Of a stretch of 64,000 nt of DNA, positions 52,400 through 60,088 are shown piece after piece (within the stretch, counting starts at the first letter, position 1; every line of letters starts with the position of its first letter). The stretch lies in the NCBI RefSeq assembly GCF_031180975.1, contig NZ_JAPSLI010000010.1, positions 62,001 to 126,000 on the forward strand, given 5' to 3'. The stretch is from Microbacterium sp. Its GTDB lineage: Bacteria; Actinomycetota; Actinomycetes; Actinomycetales; Microbacteriaceae. A model generated the notes under the pieces. The model was not told the DNA's origin. It saw nothing but the letters and a program-made list of their open reading frames with translations, and ran no database searches. The translations under genes and the position numbers were made by a program.

Positions 52400-52426
52400 G
52401 CAACGTTGCATCCGGTTGCGGCCGCA
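52400..52426. promoter_or_regulatory. Palindromes upstream of the aldehyde dehydrogenase gene
   Basis: GCAACGTTGC (52400-52409) is a perfect palindrome; a degenerate copy GCACGTTGC lies at 52381-52389. TGCGGCCGCA (52417-52426) is another. They lie 67-112 bp before ATG 52314 and are candidate sites for the GAF regulator encoded just upstream. Confidence 0.45.
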
Positions 52427-52444
52427 GGCGGATGCCGGGGCCGC

Positions 52445-53773
52445 TCAGCCCCGCTCGAGCTTCTCGATGCGCGTGACCAGCGCCGCCCGTCGCGGCGATC
52501 GCGCGGGCAGCATCTCCAGGCAGAGCCGCAGCACCTCGAGGTCGTCGGCGCCTTCGGGGATGTCCGCATAGGCGAGCAGCACCTCGACGCTCGCCTCGGT
52601 CAGCATCGCCTCACGGAGGATGCCGCGGACGCTGTCCCGGAACTCCTCGACGCCGGGTGCCGTCGAGTCGGGCAGCACTGGTCCACGATAGGCGGACAGC
52701 GCGACGCGATGCGCGCCGCGGTCGAGCAAGGACAGCACGTTCTGCGCGTCGGTCTCCAGCGGCACGGGCAGCCGGTATGGCCGGGACTGGGGCGCCAGCT
52801 CGGGCGCGATGCGCTCCAGCACCTTGCGCAGCCGCACCATCTCGGGCCGCAGCGTGTCGGGTGACGAGCCCTCGCCGTACACCAGTTCGCTGAGCCGTTC
52901 CGCCGACAGCCCCTGCCGGTGGACGGCGAGCATGAGCAGGATCTCGGCGTGCCGGGCGGTCAGCTCGACCACGGTCTCCGAATCCTCTGCACCGGCCTCC
53001 AGCCGGGCGCGATCCCGGCCCAGCACGCGCAGCGTCGCCTGCCGCAGCGCCTGCGGCCGCCGGGCGGGCGCCCTGCGGGATGCCGGCTGCTCGGCGCGGG
53101 CGCGCAGCCGCGCTACGAGGAGCTCCGCCTCGACCGCCTTGACCGTCGCGTCGACCAGCATCCGTGCGTGCGGGGTCGCTGCCTCGTTGCCGCCGGTGAC
53201 GTCGATGACGCCGAGGATCCGGCGCGTCTCGGGGTCGAGCACCGGTGCCGCCGTGCACGACCAGGGCTGCACCAGCCGGTTGTAGTGCTCTGCCTGGTGG
53301 ATCTGCACCGGGGCGCCGAGGGCCAGCGCCGTGCCCGGAGCCGCGGTGCCGACGGTCGTCTCCGACCAGTTGGCGCCCTCCACGAAGCCCATCTCGCCCG
53401 ACAGGACGCGCTGGTGCACGTCGCCCTCGACCCAGAGCAGTCGCCCGGCGTGGTCACCGACGGCCACGATGACGCCGGACTCCTCCGGCGCTCCGGGGAG
53501 CAGCAGGGTCCGGATCAGGTCCATCGCGCCGGCGAGCGGATGCGAGGTGCGATACTCCTCCAGCGCTTCGCGCGTGAAGTCCAGCGGCGGCAGCCCCTCG
53601 GCGCCGACGCGGTTCTGCCAGGCGCGTTGCCAGGACGCGCGCACCAGCGGGCGCACGTGCTGCAGCCGGGTGTCATCCAGGTTGCCGGCGACGAGTTCCT
53701 CGTGGGCGCGCTCGATGAGCAGGCGGGACGCCTCGGGCGAGACGTGACGCGACGAGGACCAGGGCGATGACAC
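52445..53773 (-). CDS. GAF-domain transcriptional regulator
   Basis: This 442-residue protein has an N-terminal part [20 protein letters not shown], a GAF sensor ([10 protein letters not shown]) around residues 100-240 and a C-terminal region with [20 protein letters not shown] and [12 protein letters not shown], a winged-helix-like DNA-binding segment. Such regulators often sit beside ALDH/DUF779 genes. GTG 53773 is preceded by GGAG; GTG 53821, 16 codons earlier, has no ribosome site. Confidence 0.78.
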   Translation of the reverse strand: MSSPWSSSRHVSPEASRLLIERAHEELVAGNLDDTRLQHVRPLVRASWQRAWQNRVGAEGLPPLDFTREALEEYRTSHPLAGAMDLIRTLLLPGAPEESGVIVAVGDHAGRLLWVEGDVHQRVLSGEMGFVEGANWSETTVGTAAPGTALALGAPVQIHQAEHYNRLVQPWSCTAAPVLDPETRRILGVIDVTGGNEAATPHARMLVDATVKAVEAELLVARLRARAEQPASRRAPARRPQALRQATLRVLGRDRARLEAGAEDSETVVELTARHAEILLMLAVHRQGLSAERLSELVYGEGSSPDTLRPEMVRLRKVLERIAPELAPQSRPYRLPVPLETDAQNVLSLLDRGAHRVALSAYRGPVLPDSTAPGVEEFRDSVRGILREAMLTEASVEVLLAYADIPEGADDLEVLRLCLEMLPARSPRRAALVTRIEKLERG

Positions 53774-53849
53774 GGCGACTCCGTTCGGCGCTGAACGCGT
53801 GCCCCCAGTGTAGGTCGGCACACCGCGACGCGGGCATGAATCGTCTTTG

Positions 53850-53880
53850 GCACACTACTGCGCAAGGCGTGGTAGTGTGC
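53850..53880. promoter_or_regulatory. Candidate PadR operator
   Basis: GCACACTAC (53850-53858) and GTAGTGTGC (53872-53880) form a perfect 9-bp inverted repeat, 36 bp before the PadR start. PadR repressors usually autoregulate through such repeats. Confidence 0.65.
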
Positions 53881-53916
53881 ACGACAACGCACCATCGTGG
53901 TGCGGGAGGGGGAGCG

Positions 53917-54288
53917 ATGGACACCACGCAGTTGCTCAAGGGAGTGCTCGACCTCGCGGTCCTCGCCGTGGTGCGCGACGAGGACGGTTACGGCTACGAC
54001 ATCGTCCGCCGCCTGCGGGACGCCGGCATCGGCGATGTCGGCGACGCCTCCGTGTACGGCACCCTGCGCCGCCTGTACTCGGGCGGCGCGCTGTCGAGCT
54101 ACGTGGTGCCGTCCGACGGCGGCCCGCACCGCAAGTACTACGCGATCAACCCCCAGGGCCGGCGGATGCTGGAGGAGCAGACCGACACCTGGATCCAGTT
54201 CGCCGTGGCGATGTCCGGACTGCTCAGTCCGCACGCCGCACCGGACCCACTCGTCAAGCCTCGACCGGAAGCTGGAGCGCAGCGATGA
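53917..54288 (+). CDS. PadR-family repressor
   Basis: This 123-residue winged-helix repressor has GVLDLAVLAVVRDEDGYGYD, ASVYGTLRRLYSGGALSSYV and HRKYYAINPQGRRML, the PadR core, then a short C-terminal helix. It opens a coupled three-gene operon; its TGA overlaps the next ATG. GGGAGGGGGAG precedes ATG 53917. Partners of PadR in such operons are often membrane sensors or stress proteins. Confidence 0.92.
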   Translation: MDTTQLLKGVLDLAVLAVVRDEDGYGYDIVRRLRDAGIGDVGDASVYGTLRRLYSGGALSSYVVPSDGGPHRKYYAINPQGRRMLEEQTDTWIQFAVAMSGLLSPHAAPDPLVKPRPEAGAQR

Positions 54289-55283
54289 ACGACACCACCC
54301 TTTCGCCCGCGGAGCGCATCCGCGTCTTCGCCGCCGCGGTGCGGTCGGAGCTCGCGGACCTCCCCGAGGACGACCTCGAAGACCTCGTCGGCGGTCTCGT
54401 CGGTGACCTCACCGATCAGGCGGCCGACAACGGCGGTGCCATCGACCTCGGTGATCCGATCGTGTACGCGCGGGAGCTGCGCGCCGCGGCCGGGCTGCCG
54501 GAACGAACGGATGCCATGGCACAGCCGCCGCTGAGACAGCGCCTGCGCGCGGGGGTCACCGGCTACGCCTCCGACATCCGCTCCTCGCGGTTCGGCTCCT
54601 GGCTGCTCGACCTGCTCGTCGCACTGCGGCCGGTGTGGTGGGTGCTGCGCGGTCTCGGGATGTACGGTGCCATCGCGTTCCTGGTGTTCCCAGAGGAGAT
54701 CAGGGAGCAGTCGCCCGACCGCTGGCTGATACTCCTCGGACTCGTGCTGCTGAGCGTGCAGTGGGGCCGCGGATATTGGCTGCCGAAGAACTGGGTGCGG
54801 CACATCCGTACCGTCGCCGGCGCCGTCGCGATCGTCGCGCTTCCGGCCCTGGCGTCGGTCGTCCTGCAACCGCAGTACGTCGACGACGGCGGATACATCC
54901 CCGAGGGCCTGCTGCTCGACGGTGTTCAGGTGGAGAACCTCTTCGTGTACGACAGCGAAGGCAACCTCCTCGATGGCGCCCAGATCTACACGGGGCGCGG
55001 CACCCCGCTCAACCTCTACGGCGCGAACAGCGCAGAGCTCGAGTTCGGATGGCAGCAGGAGGAGGGCGTGGTCAGTCTTCCGGGCACGGATCTGCGGGGC
55101 GATCCGATCTGGAACGTGTACCCGCTGCAGGTTGCGCCGTTCGACCCCACGACCGGGCAACCCGACCGTAACGATGCGGAGTCGCCGACCCCGCCGTTCG
55201 TCCGGGCTCCGCAGCGCGCGACCGCTCCGACGCCGACGCCGTCACCTACCCCCGCCCCGGGGTCCGGAGAGCCGACGCCATGA
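54285..55283 (+). CDS. Membrane protein with PadR-linked N-terminal domain (DUF1700-like)
   Basis: This 332-residue protein has a soluble N-terminal helical domain (LADLPEDDLEDLVGGLVGDL), a central membrane block of three or four helices (about residues 105-200), an extracytoplasmic beta-rich domain and a Pro/Thr tail (TPTPSPTPAPG). The N-terminal domain resembles DUF1700-type proteins often paired with PadR. Four-base overlaps on both sides link it to PadR and the small ORF. It may be the membrane sensor that signals to PadR. Confidence 0.75.
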   Translation: MNDTTLSPAERIRVFAAAVRSELADLPEDDLEDLVGGLVGDLTDQAADNGGAIDLGDPIVYARELRAAAGLPERTDAMAQPPLRQRLRAGVTGYASDIRSSRFGSWLLDLLVALRPVWWVLRGLGMYGAIAFLVFPEEIREQSPDRWLILLGLVLLSVQWGRGYWLPKNWVRHIRTVAGAVAIVALPALASVVLQPQYVDDGGYIPEGLLLDGVQVENLFVYDSEGNLLDGAQIYTGRGTPLNLYGANSAELEFGWQQEEGVVSLPGTDLRGDPIWNVYPLQVAPFDPTTGQPDRNDAESPTPPFVRAPQRATAPTPTPSPTPAPGSGEPTP

Positions 55284-55411
55284 CTGAGCCGAAGATCGTC
55301 TCGATCGATATCACGCATCTCGTCATCGCGGCCCTGCACGGCGACGCCGATACGCGTCCCCCACTCACCAAGCCGCGGGATCCGCATCCCGGGCCTCCCG
55401 ACGGCGACTGA
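55280..55411 (+). CDS. 43-residue coupled small protein
   Basis: An ATG overlapping the preceding TGA (ATGA, 55280-55283) opens a 44-codon frame ending at TGA 55409-55411. The product has a hydrophobic segment SIDITHLVIAALHGD and a Pro-rich basic tail. Its translation coupling suggests a real product, perhaps a partner of the membrane protein, but there is no homology evidence. Confidence 0.5.
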   Translation: MTEPKIVSIDITHLVIAALHGDADTRPPLTKPRDPHPGPPDGD

Positions 55412-55430
55412 ATCGCGGGGACTGAATCGG

Positions 55431-56858
55431 TCAGACCCGCGCGGCCCACCACTCCCGGAGACGCTGCTCGGCGGCATCCGGGCCGATGACGCCCTCGTCG
55501 AGCCGCAGCTCCAGCAGGAACCGGTACGCCTCGCCGACCTCCCGGCCGGGCGTGATCCCCAGAATCTCCTGAATGCGGTTGCCGTCCAGCTCAGGGCGGA
55601 TGCTGTCCAGTTCCTCCTGCTCGCGCAGCTCGACGATGCGCCGCTCGATGTCGTCGTAAGCGGATGCCAGCCGCGCGGCCTTGCGCTTGTTGCGGGTGGT
55701 CACGTCGGCGCGCACCAGGATGTGCAGCCGGTCAAGCTGGTCGCCGGCGTCGCGCACGTAACGGCGGACGGCGCTGTCGGTCCAGGCGCCCTCGGCATAA
55801 CCGAAGAAGCGCAGGTGCAGCTCGATGAGCCGCGCGACGGCATCCGTCGTGTCCCCGTCGAACCGCAGGGCCTGCATGCGCTTGCGGGCCATGCGCGAGC
55901 CGACCACGTCGTGGTGGTGGAAGGTGACGGCCCCGCCGGGCTCCAGCTTGCGCGTGCGCGGCTTGCCGATGTCGTGCAACAGCGCGGCCAGGCGCAGAGC
56001 CACGTCGGGGGCGGCGCCCGGGTTGCGGGCCTGCTCGAGCTCGATCGCCTGGCGGACGACGGTGAGCGAGTGCTCGTAGACGTCCTTGTGGTGGTGGTGC
56101 TCGTCGACCTCGAGGCGCAGCGCGCTCACCTCTGGCAGGAACTCCTCGATGAGTCCCGTCTCGACGAGCAGGCGAATGCCGCGGACCGGATCATCCGTCT
56201 GCAGCAGTCGCACGAGCTCCCCCTGCACCCGCTCGGGGCTGACGATCTTGAGCGTCTCGCGGAGGTCCTCGATGGCGGCCCGGGTCGCGTCGTCGACGTC
56301 GAAGCCGAGCTGGGCGCTGAAGCGCGCGGCGCGCAGCATCCGCAGCGGGTCGTCGCCGAAGCTGACGGCGGGGTCGATCGGGGTGCGCAGGATGCCGGAC
56401 AGCAGATCCTCCACACCGCCGGTGGGGTCGATCAGCTTGACCTCTGGGACGCGCAGCGCCATGGCGTTGACCGTGAAGTCGCGGCGCAGCAGGTCGCCGT
56501 CGATGCTGTCGCCGAACTCGACGACCGGCTTGCGGGTGGTGCCGTCGTAGCTGTCCGCGCGGTACGTGGTGATCTCGACCTGCTCGCCCTTGACGCGGGC
56601 GCCGATGGTGCCGAAGGCGCGGCCGATGTCCCACTGCGCGCTGGACACCGGAGTGACGATCTTGAGGATGTCGTCGGGGAGTGCGTTCGTCGTGAAGTCG
56701 AGGTCGTGAGTGGTGCGGCCGAGCAGCGCGTCGCGGACCGGTCCCCCGACGACGGCGAGCTCGAAGCCGGCTGCGGCGAAGGCATCCGCGAGGGTGCGGA
56801 CGACCGGATGCTGGGCGAGCGCGCCGAGACGGGAGAGGCCTTCGGCCATGTTGAGCAT
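55431..56858 (-). CDS. cca: CCA tRNA nucleotidyltransferase
   Basis: This 475-residue protein has the nucleotidyltransferase core VVGGPVRDALLGR, DLDFTTNALPD, LLRRDFTVNAMAL and RMLRAARFSAQLGF, plus an HD phosphohydrolase segment LLHDIGKPRTRK with HHHDVVGSRMARKRM. It adds or repairs the 3' CCA of tRNA. In actinobacteria it precedes the murJ region. ATG 56858 was used; ATG 56849 is also in frame. Confidence 0.95.
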   Translation of the reverse strand: MLNMAEGLSRLGALAQHPVVRTLADAFAAAGFELAVVGGPVRDALLGRTTHDLDFTTNALPDDILKIVTPVSSAQWDIGRAFGTIGARVKGEQVEITTYRADSYDGTTRKPVVEFGDSIDGDLLRRDFTVNAMALRVPEVKLIDPTGGVEDLLSGILRTPIDPAVSFGDDPLRMLRAARFSAQLGFDVDDATRAAIEDLRETLKIVSPERVQGELVRLLQTDDPVRGIRLLVETGLIEEFLPEVSALRLEVDEHHHHKDVYEHSLTVVRQAIELEQARNPGAAPDVALRLAALLHDIGKPRTRKLEPGGAVTFHHHDVVGSRMARKRMQALRFDGDTTDAVARLIELHLRFFGYAEGAWTDSAVRRYVRDAGDQLDRLHILVRADVTTRNKRKAARLASAYDDIERRIVELREQEELDSIRPELDGNRIQEILGITPGREVGEAYRFLLELRLDEGVIGPDAAEQRLREWWAARV

Positions 56859-56932
56859 GGGTTCCAGGGTACCGGGGGCGGCGTGCGCGGTTTCGTGCGG
56901 CGGGTGCGCGGCGGGGCGGAGGATGCCGGATG

Positions 56933-57010
56933 CCCGACACCCCGGGTTGGCGCCGACACCCCGCCCTGCGAGCGTCGCCACCCGGGGGTGTCGACGGCAG
57001 GGCGGGGTAT
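56933..57010. repeat. Diverged copy of the dispersed GC-rich repeat
   Basis: Words GACACCCCGGGTTGGCGCCG, ACACCCCGCC and CACCCGGGGGTGTCGACGG match the units at 1743-1973 with changes. The 180-bp gap between cca and the LLM gene is otherwise empty. Confidence 0.75.
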
Positions 57011-57038
57011 CAGTGAAGCGCGCGGGCGCGGGCCCGGG

Positions 57039-58094
57039 TCAGAGCGGGTAGCCCTGCACCGGCCCCTCGGTGTTCGGCTTCCAACCCAAGGCCGGGGCGA
57101 CGTGCTCGGCGAAGGCCTCCAGGACGTGCAGGTTGTAGGCCGGGCCCAGCTGGTTGGGGATGGTCAGCATCAGGGTGTCGGCGGCCATCACCGCCTCGTC
57201 GGCGCGGAGCTGCTCGATCAGCACGTCGGGCTCGGCGGCGTAGGTCTTGCCGAACGTGGAGCGGAATCCGTCGATGATGCCGATCTGGTCGTGGCTGTCC
57301 TCCGACCGAAGGCCGAAGTAGGCCCGGTCGATGTCGGACACCAGCGGGAACACGCTGCGGCTCACCGACACGCGTGGCGTGCCGGTGTGGTCGGCGTCTT
57401 TGTATGCGGCGCGGAACACGTCGATCTGCTCACGCTGCAACTCGTGGAACGGCACGCCGGTCGCCTCGGTGAGCAGCGTGGAGCTCATCATGTTGAGGCC
57501 CATGCGCCCGGTCGCCTCGGCGGTGGCACGCGAGCCGGAGCCCCACCAGATGTGGTCGCGCAGCGTCGGCGACTGCGGCTCGATGTGCAGGTACTGGCCG
57601 GGACCGACCATGCGCGGGTCGCCGGGCGCGATGCGCTCGCCGTCGATCGCGCGCAGGAACAGGTCGAACTTCTCGCGGGCCAGCACACTCCCGCGCTCCG
57701 CGTCCTCGGCATCCGTGTATCCGAACGCCTCGTACCCGCGCAGCGCCGTCTCGGGTGACCCGCGGCTCACGCCGAGCGCGATGCGGCCGTCGGCGATCAG
57801 GTCGAGGGCGGCCGCCTCCTCGGCGAACTGCAGCGGATTCTCATATCGCATGTCGATCACGCCGGTGCCCACCTCGATGCGCTGAGTGCGTGCCGCCATC
57901 GCCGACAGCAGCGGCATCGGCGACGCCGCCTGCCGGGCCCAGTGGTGCACGCGCACGTACGCGCCGTTGACGCCGAGCTCGTCGGCGCCCTCGGCGATCT
58001 CGATCGTCTGGCGCAGCATGTCGCCCGCAGTGCGGGTCACGGAACCGGGCACATCCGCGTAGTGCCCGAAGGAGAGGAAGCCGAAAGCCTTCAT
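57039..58094 (-). CDS. LLM-class flavin-dependent oxidoreductase
   Basis: This 351-residue luciferase-like protein has GFLSFGHYADV, GVNGAYVRVHHWARQAASPM, RIEVGTGVIDMRYENPLQFAEEAA (given in part) and GVSRGSPETALRGYEAFG. These bind FMN or F420 in a TIM barrel. Members include F420-dependent reductases and monooxygenases; cofactor and substrate are not determined. ATG 58094 is natural. The gene stands alone between cca and the REP-like array. Confidence 0.88.
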   Translation of the reverse strand: MKAFGFLSFGHYADVPGSVTRTAGDMLRQTIEIAEGADELGVNGAYVRVHHWARQAASPMPLLSAMAARTQRIEVGTGVIDMRYENPLQFAEEAAALDLIADGRIALGVSRGSPETALRGYEAFGYTDAEDAERGSVLAREKFDLFLRAIDGERIAPGDPRMVGPGQYLHIEPQSPTLRDHIWWGSGSRATAEATGRMGLNMMSSTLLTEATGVPFHELQREQIDVFRAAYKDADHTGTPRVSVSRSVFPLVSDIDRAYFGLRSEDSHDQIGIIDGFRSTFGKTYAAEPDVLIEQLRADEAVMAADTLMLTIPNQLGPAYNLHVLEAFAEHVAPALGWKPNTEGPVQGYPL

Positions 58095-58186
58095 GCTGTA
58101 TGCGAACGCATGGAGCCGGCGCGGTATTCCGGGCCGTCGACGTCCGGCATCCGCTCCTCAACCGCCCCCGTCCGCTCGTCAGCACC

Positions 58187-58442
58187 GGCATCCGCCGCTC
58201 AGGTCGCAGACGATGCCGCTTTCGCGCCTCCAGAACGGCAGAAATCGCGACCCGAGCGGGCGAGCCTGCCCCTGAACGGCAGAAATCGCGACCCGAAGCG
58301 CTCGACAGGACCGGCACGCCGAGCTCGCAGGCATCCGCCGCTCAGGTCGCAAAAAGTGCCGCCTTCCCGCGCCCAGAGCGGCAGATTTCGCGACCCGAGC
58401 GCCGTAGTCCGCCCGTAACCGGCAGATTTCGCGACCCGAGCG
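58187..58442. repeat. Tandemly duplicated palindromic (REP-like) repeat array
   Basis: The 373-bp gap holds two 72-bp copies (58187-58258, 58330-58401) beginning GGCATCCGCCGCTCAGGTCG and ending ATCGCGACCCGAGCG or TTCGCGACCCGAGCG. Half copies follow at 58275-58300 and 58417-58442, so a ~143-bp block is duplicated in tandem. Arms CTCAGGTCGC ... TGCCG and CGGCAGA ... GCGACCCGAG can pair into a hairpin. No gene is seen. Confidence 0.8.
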
Positions 58443-58467
58443 CCGCCGCGCGCCCTCGTGCCGACGG

Positions 58468-60000
58468 TCAGGCTGGCGGGACGAGGAAGCCGTCCACCAC
58501 CAGGGCGCGGATGCGGGGCTCGAGGTCGGCCCACAGGTCGGCGAGCGGCACGTCGAAGAGGTCCGCGAGCGCGGCCACGATCTGCGACACGGTCAGTTCG
58601 CCGTCGCACGCTCCGACGAAGCCGGCGAGGCCGGGGTCGACCGACACCGTGCGCCCGAACCCGCCGCCCTGCCGCAGCTCGATGACGCGGGGGTCGTCGT
58701 CGCCGGGCATGAAGTGCCGCGCCTCGGTCACGTCCGGCGCGACCACCAGGGTCGACGGGATGCCGTCGGCGAGCCGATCGTGCGCGGCGAGGCCCGCGGC
58801 GAGCGCACGGCCGAGGTTCGACACCGGCTGGGCGATCCGCTCGAACCGGCGCAGCCGCTCACCGACTCCTCCGCGGGGCCCGGAGACTCCACCCCGCCGT
58901 AGCAGAATGTATCCGAACCCGACCGCTGTGACCTCCCGCTCGGCGAAGTCGTCGAGCCACGCCGACAGCATGCGCGTGAACGCAGCATCCCGGGGCAGCG
59001 TGCCTCCGTCGCGGATCCACAGCTCCGCGTAGCCGAGCGGCGTCAGCTGCTCGCGTTCGATCACCCAGGCGTCCAGGTCGTCGCGCACCCAGGACCGCAG
59101 CCGGTCGAGTCCGTCCTGACCGCCGCGGGACTCCCAGTTGCCGAGCAGCTGGGCGATCCCGCCCGACGCGAGATGCTCGGGCACGGTGCGGATGAACCGC
59201 TCCACCAGCGCGTCGCCGACCAGACCGCCGTCGCGGTACTCGTACTCCGGCACGCCGGCCACCCGCGGCGTGATCACGAACGGCGGGTTCGACACCACCA
59301 GGTCGAACGTCTCGCCGGCGACCGGCTCGAACAGGCTGCCGAGCCGGAACTCGATGTCGCGCACGCCGTTCAGCTGCGCGTTCAGCTCGGCGAAGGCGAG
59401 GGCCCGCTCCGAGATGTCGGTGGCGATCACGTGTCCCGCGTGCCGGGAGACGAGCAGAGCCTGGATGCCGCATCCGGTGCCCAGGTCGAGCGCGCGGTCC
59501 ACCTCAGCGGGGACGACCAGCTCGGCGAGCGTCCGGGACGCGCCGCCGACGCCGAGCACGTGATCGGCGGGCAGGGATCCGCCCAGGGCCACCTCGTCGA
59601 GATCGCTCGCGATCCACCACTCGCCCACGCCGTCGGCATCCACGAACGACTGCGGCCGGATCAGCGCCTCCGGCACCACCTTCGCCCCGTCGATGCGGCC
59701 GAGTCCGAGCGCCAGCATCCCGTCCACGCCGAGACGCGGCAGCGCGCGCTCGACCGCGGGCAATGGCTGCGGCATCCCGAGCACCCACAGCCGTCCGAGC
59801 GTGGGAAGCGGGTCGTCGCGCAGGCCCAGCGCACGCAGCACCGGCTCCCACAGACCGCGCCCGAGCGCGTCGTCGGCCTCCTCACCCCACAGTCGGCGCA
59901 GGGGGTCCGAACGGAAGTCCGCAGCTCCGAGATCGGCGGCGAGCGCCTCCGCGAGGCGCGCGTCGGGGCGGGGGTGGGCTCGGTCCGGCACGGCCGTCAC
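58468..60000 (-). CDS. Class I methyltransferase (HemK/PrmC-like core)
   Basis: This 510-residue protein has a SAM-binding ALDLGTGCGIQALLVSRHAG and the amino-methylating motif NPPF in LVVSNPPFVITPRV, as in HemK/PrmC and ribosomal protein L3 glutamine methyltransferases. An N-terminal ~150-residue domain and a C-terminal ~150-residue domain extend it beyond PrmC size. GTG 60000 fits. The target (protein Gln or rRNA) is unknown. It is divergent from the DUF6049-like gene. Confidence 0.85.
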   Translation of the reverse strand: MTAVPDRAHPRPDARLAEALAADLGAADFRSDPLRRLWGEEADDALGRGLWEPVLRALGLRDDPLPTLGRLWVLGMPQPLPAVERALPRLGVDGMLALGLGRIDGAKVVPEALIRPQSFVDADGVGEWWIASDLDEVALGGSLPADHVLGVGGASRTLAELVVPAEVDRALDLGTGCGIQALLVSRHAGHVIATDISERALAFAELNAQLNGVRDIEFRLGSLFEPVAGETFDLVVSNPPFVITPRVAGVPEYEYRDGGLVGDALVERFIRTVPEHLASGGIAQLLGNWESRGGQDGLDRLRSWVRDDLDAWVIEREQLTPLGYAELWIRDGGTLPRDAAFTRMLSAWLDDFAEREVTAVGFGYILLRRGGVSGPRGGVGERLRRFERIAQPVSNLGRALAAGLAAHDRLADGIPSTLVVAPDVTEARHFMPGDDDPRVIELRQGGGFGRTVSVDPGLAGFVGACDGELTVSQIVAALADLFDVPLADLWADLEPRIRALVVDGFLVPPA

Positions 60001-60088
60001 TCTACGCGCCTTCAGGGTTCGCCGCGGCCCGCGGCCTAGAATCAGGGGCGTCGGCGCACCCGCCATCCCCGGCGGCCGACCAGAACCT

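Noticed and set aside
58187..58442. CRISPR-like array
   Set aside because: Only two full copies plus halves, palindromic, with spacers unlike CRISPR lengths and no cas genes nearby.
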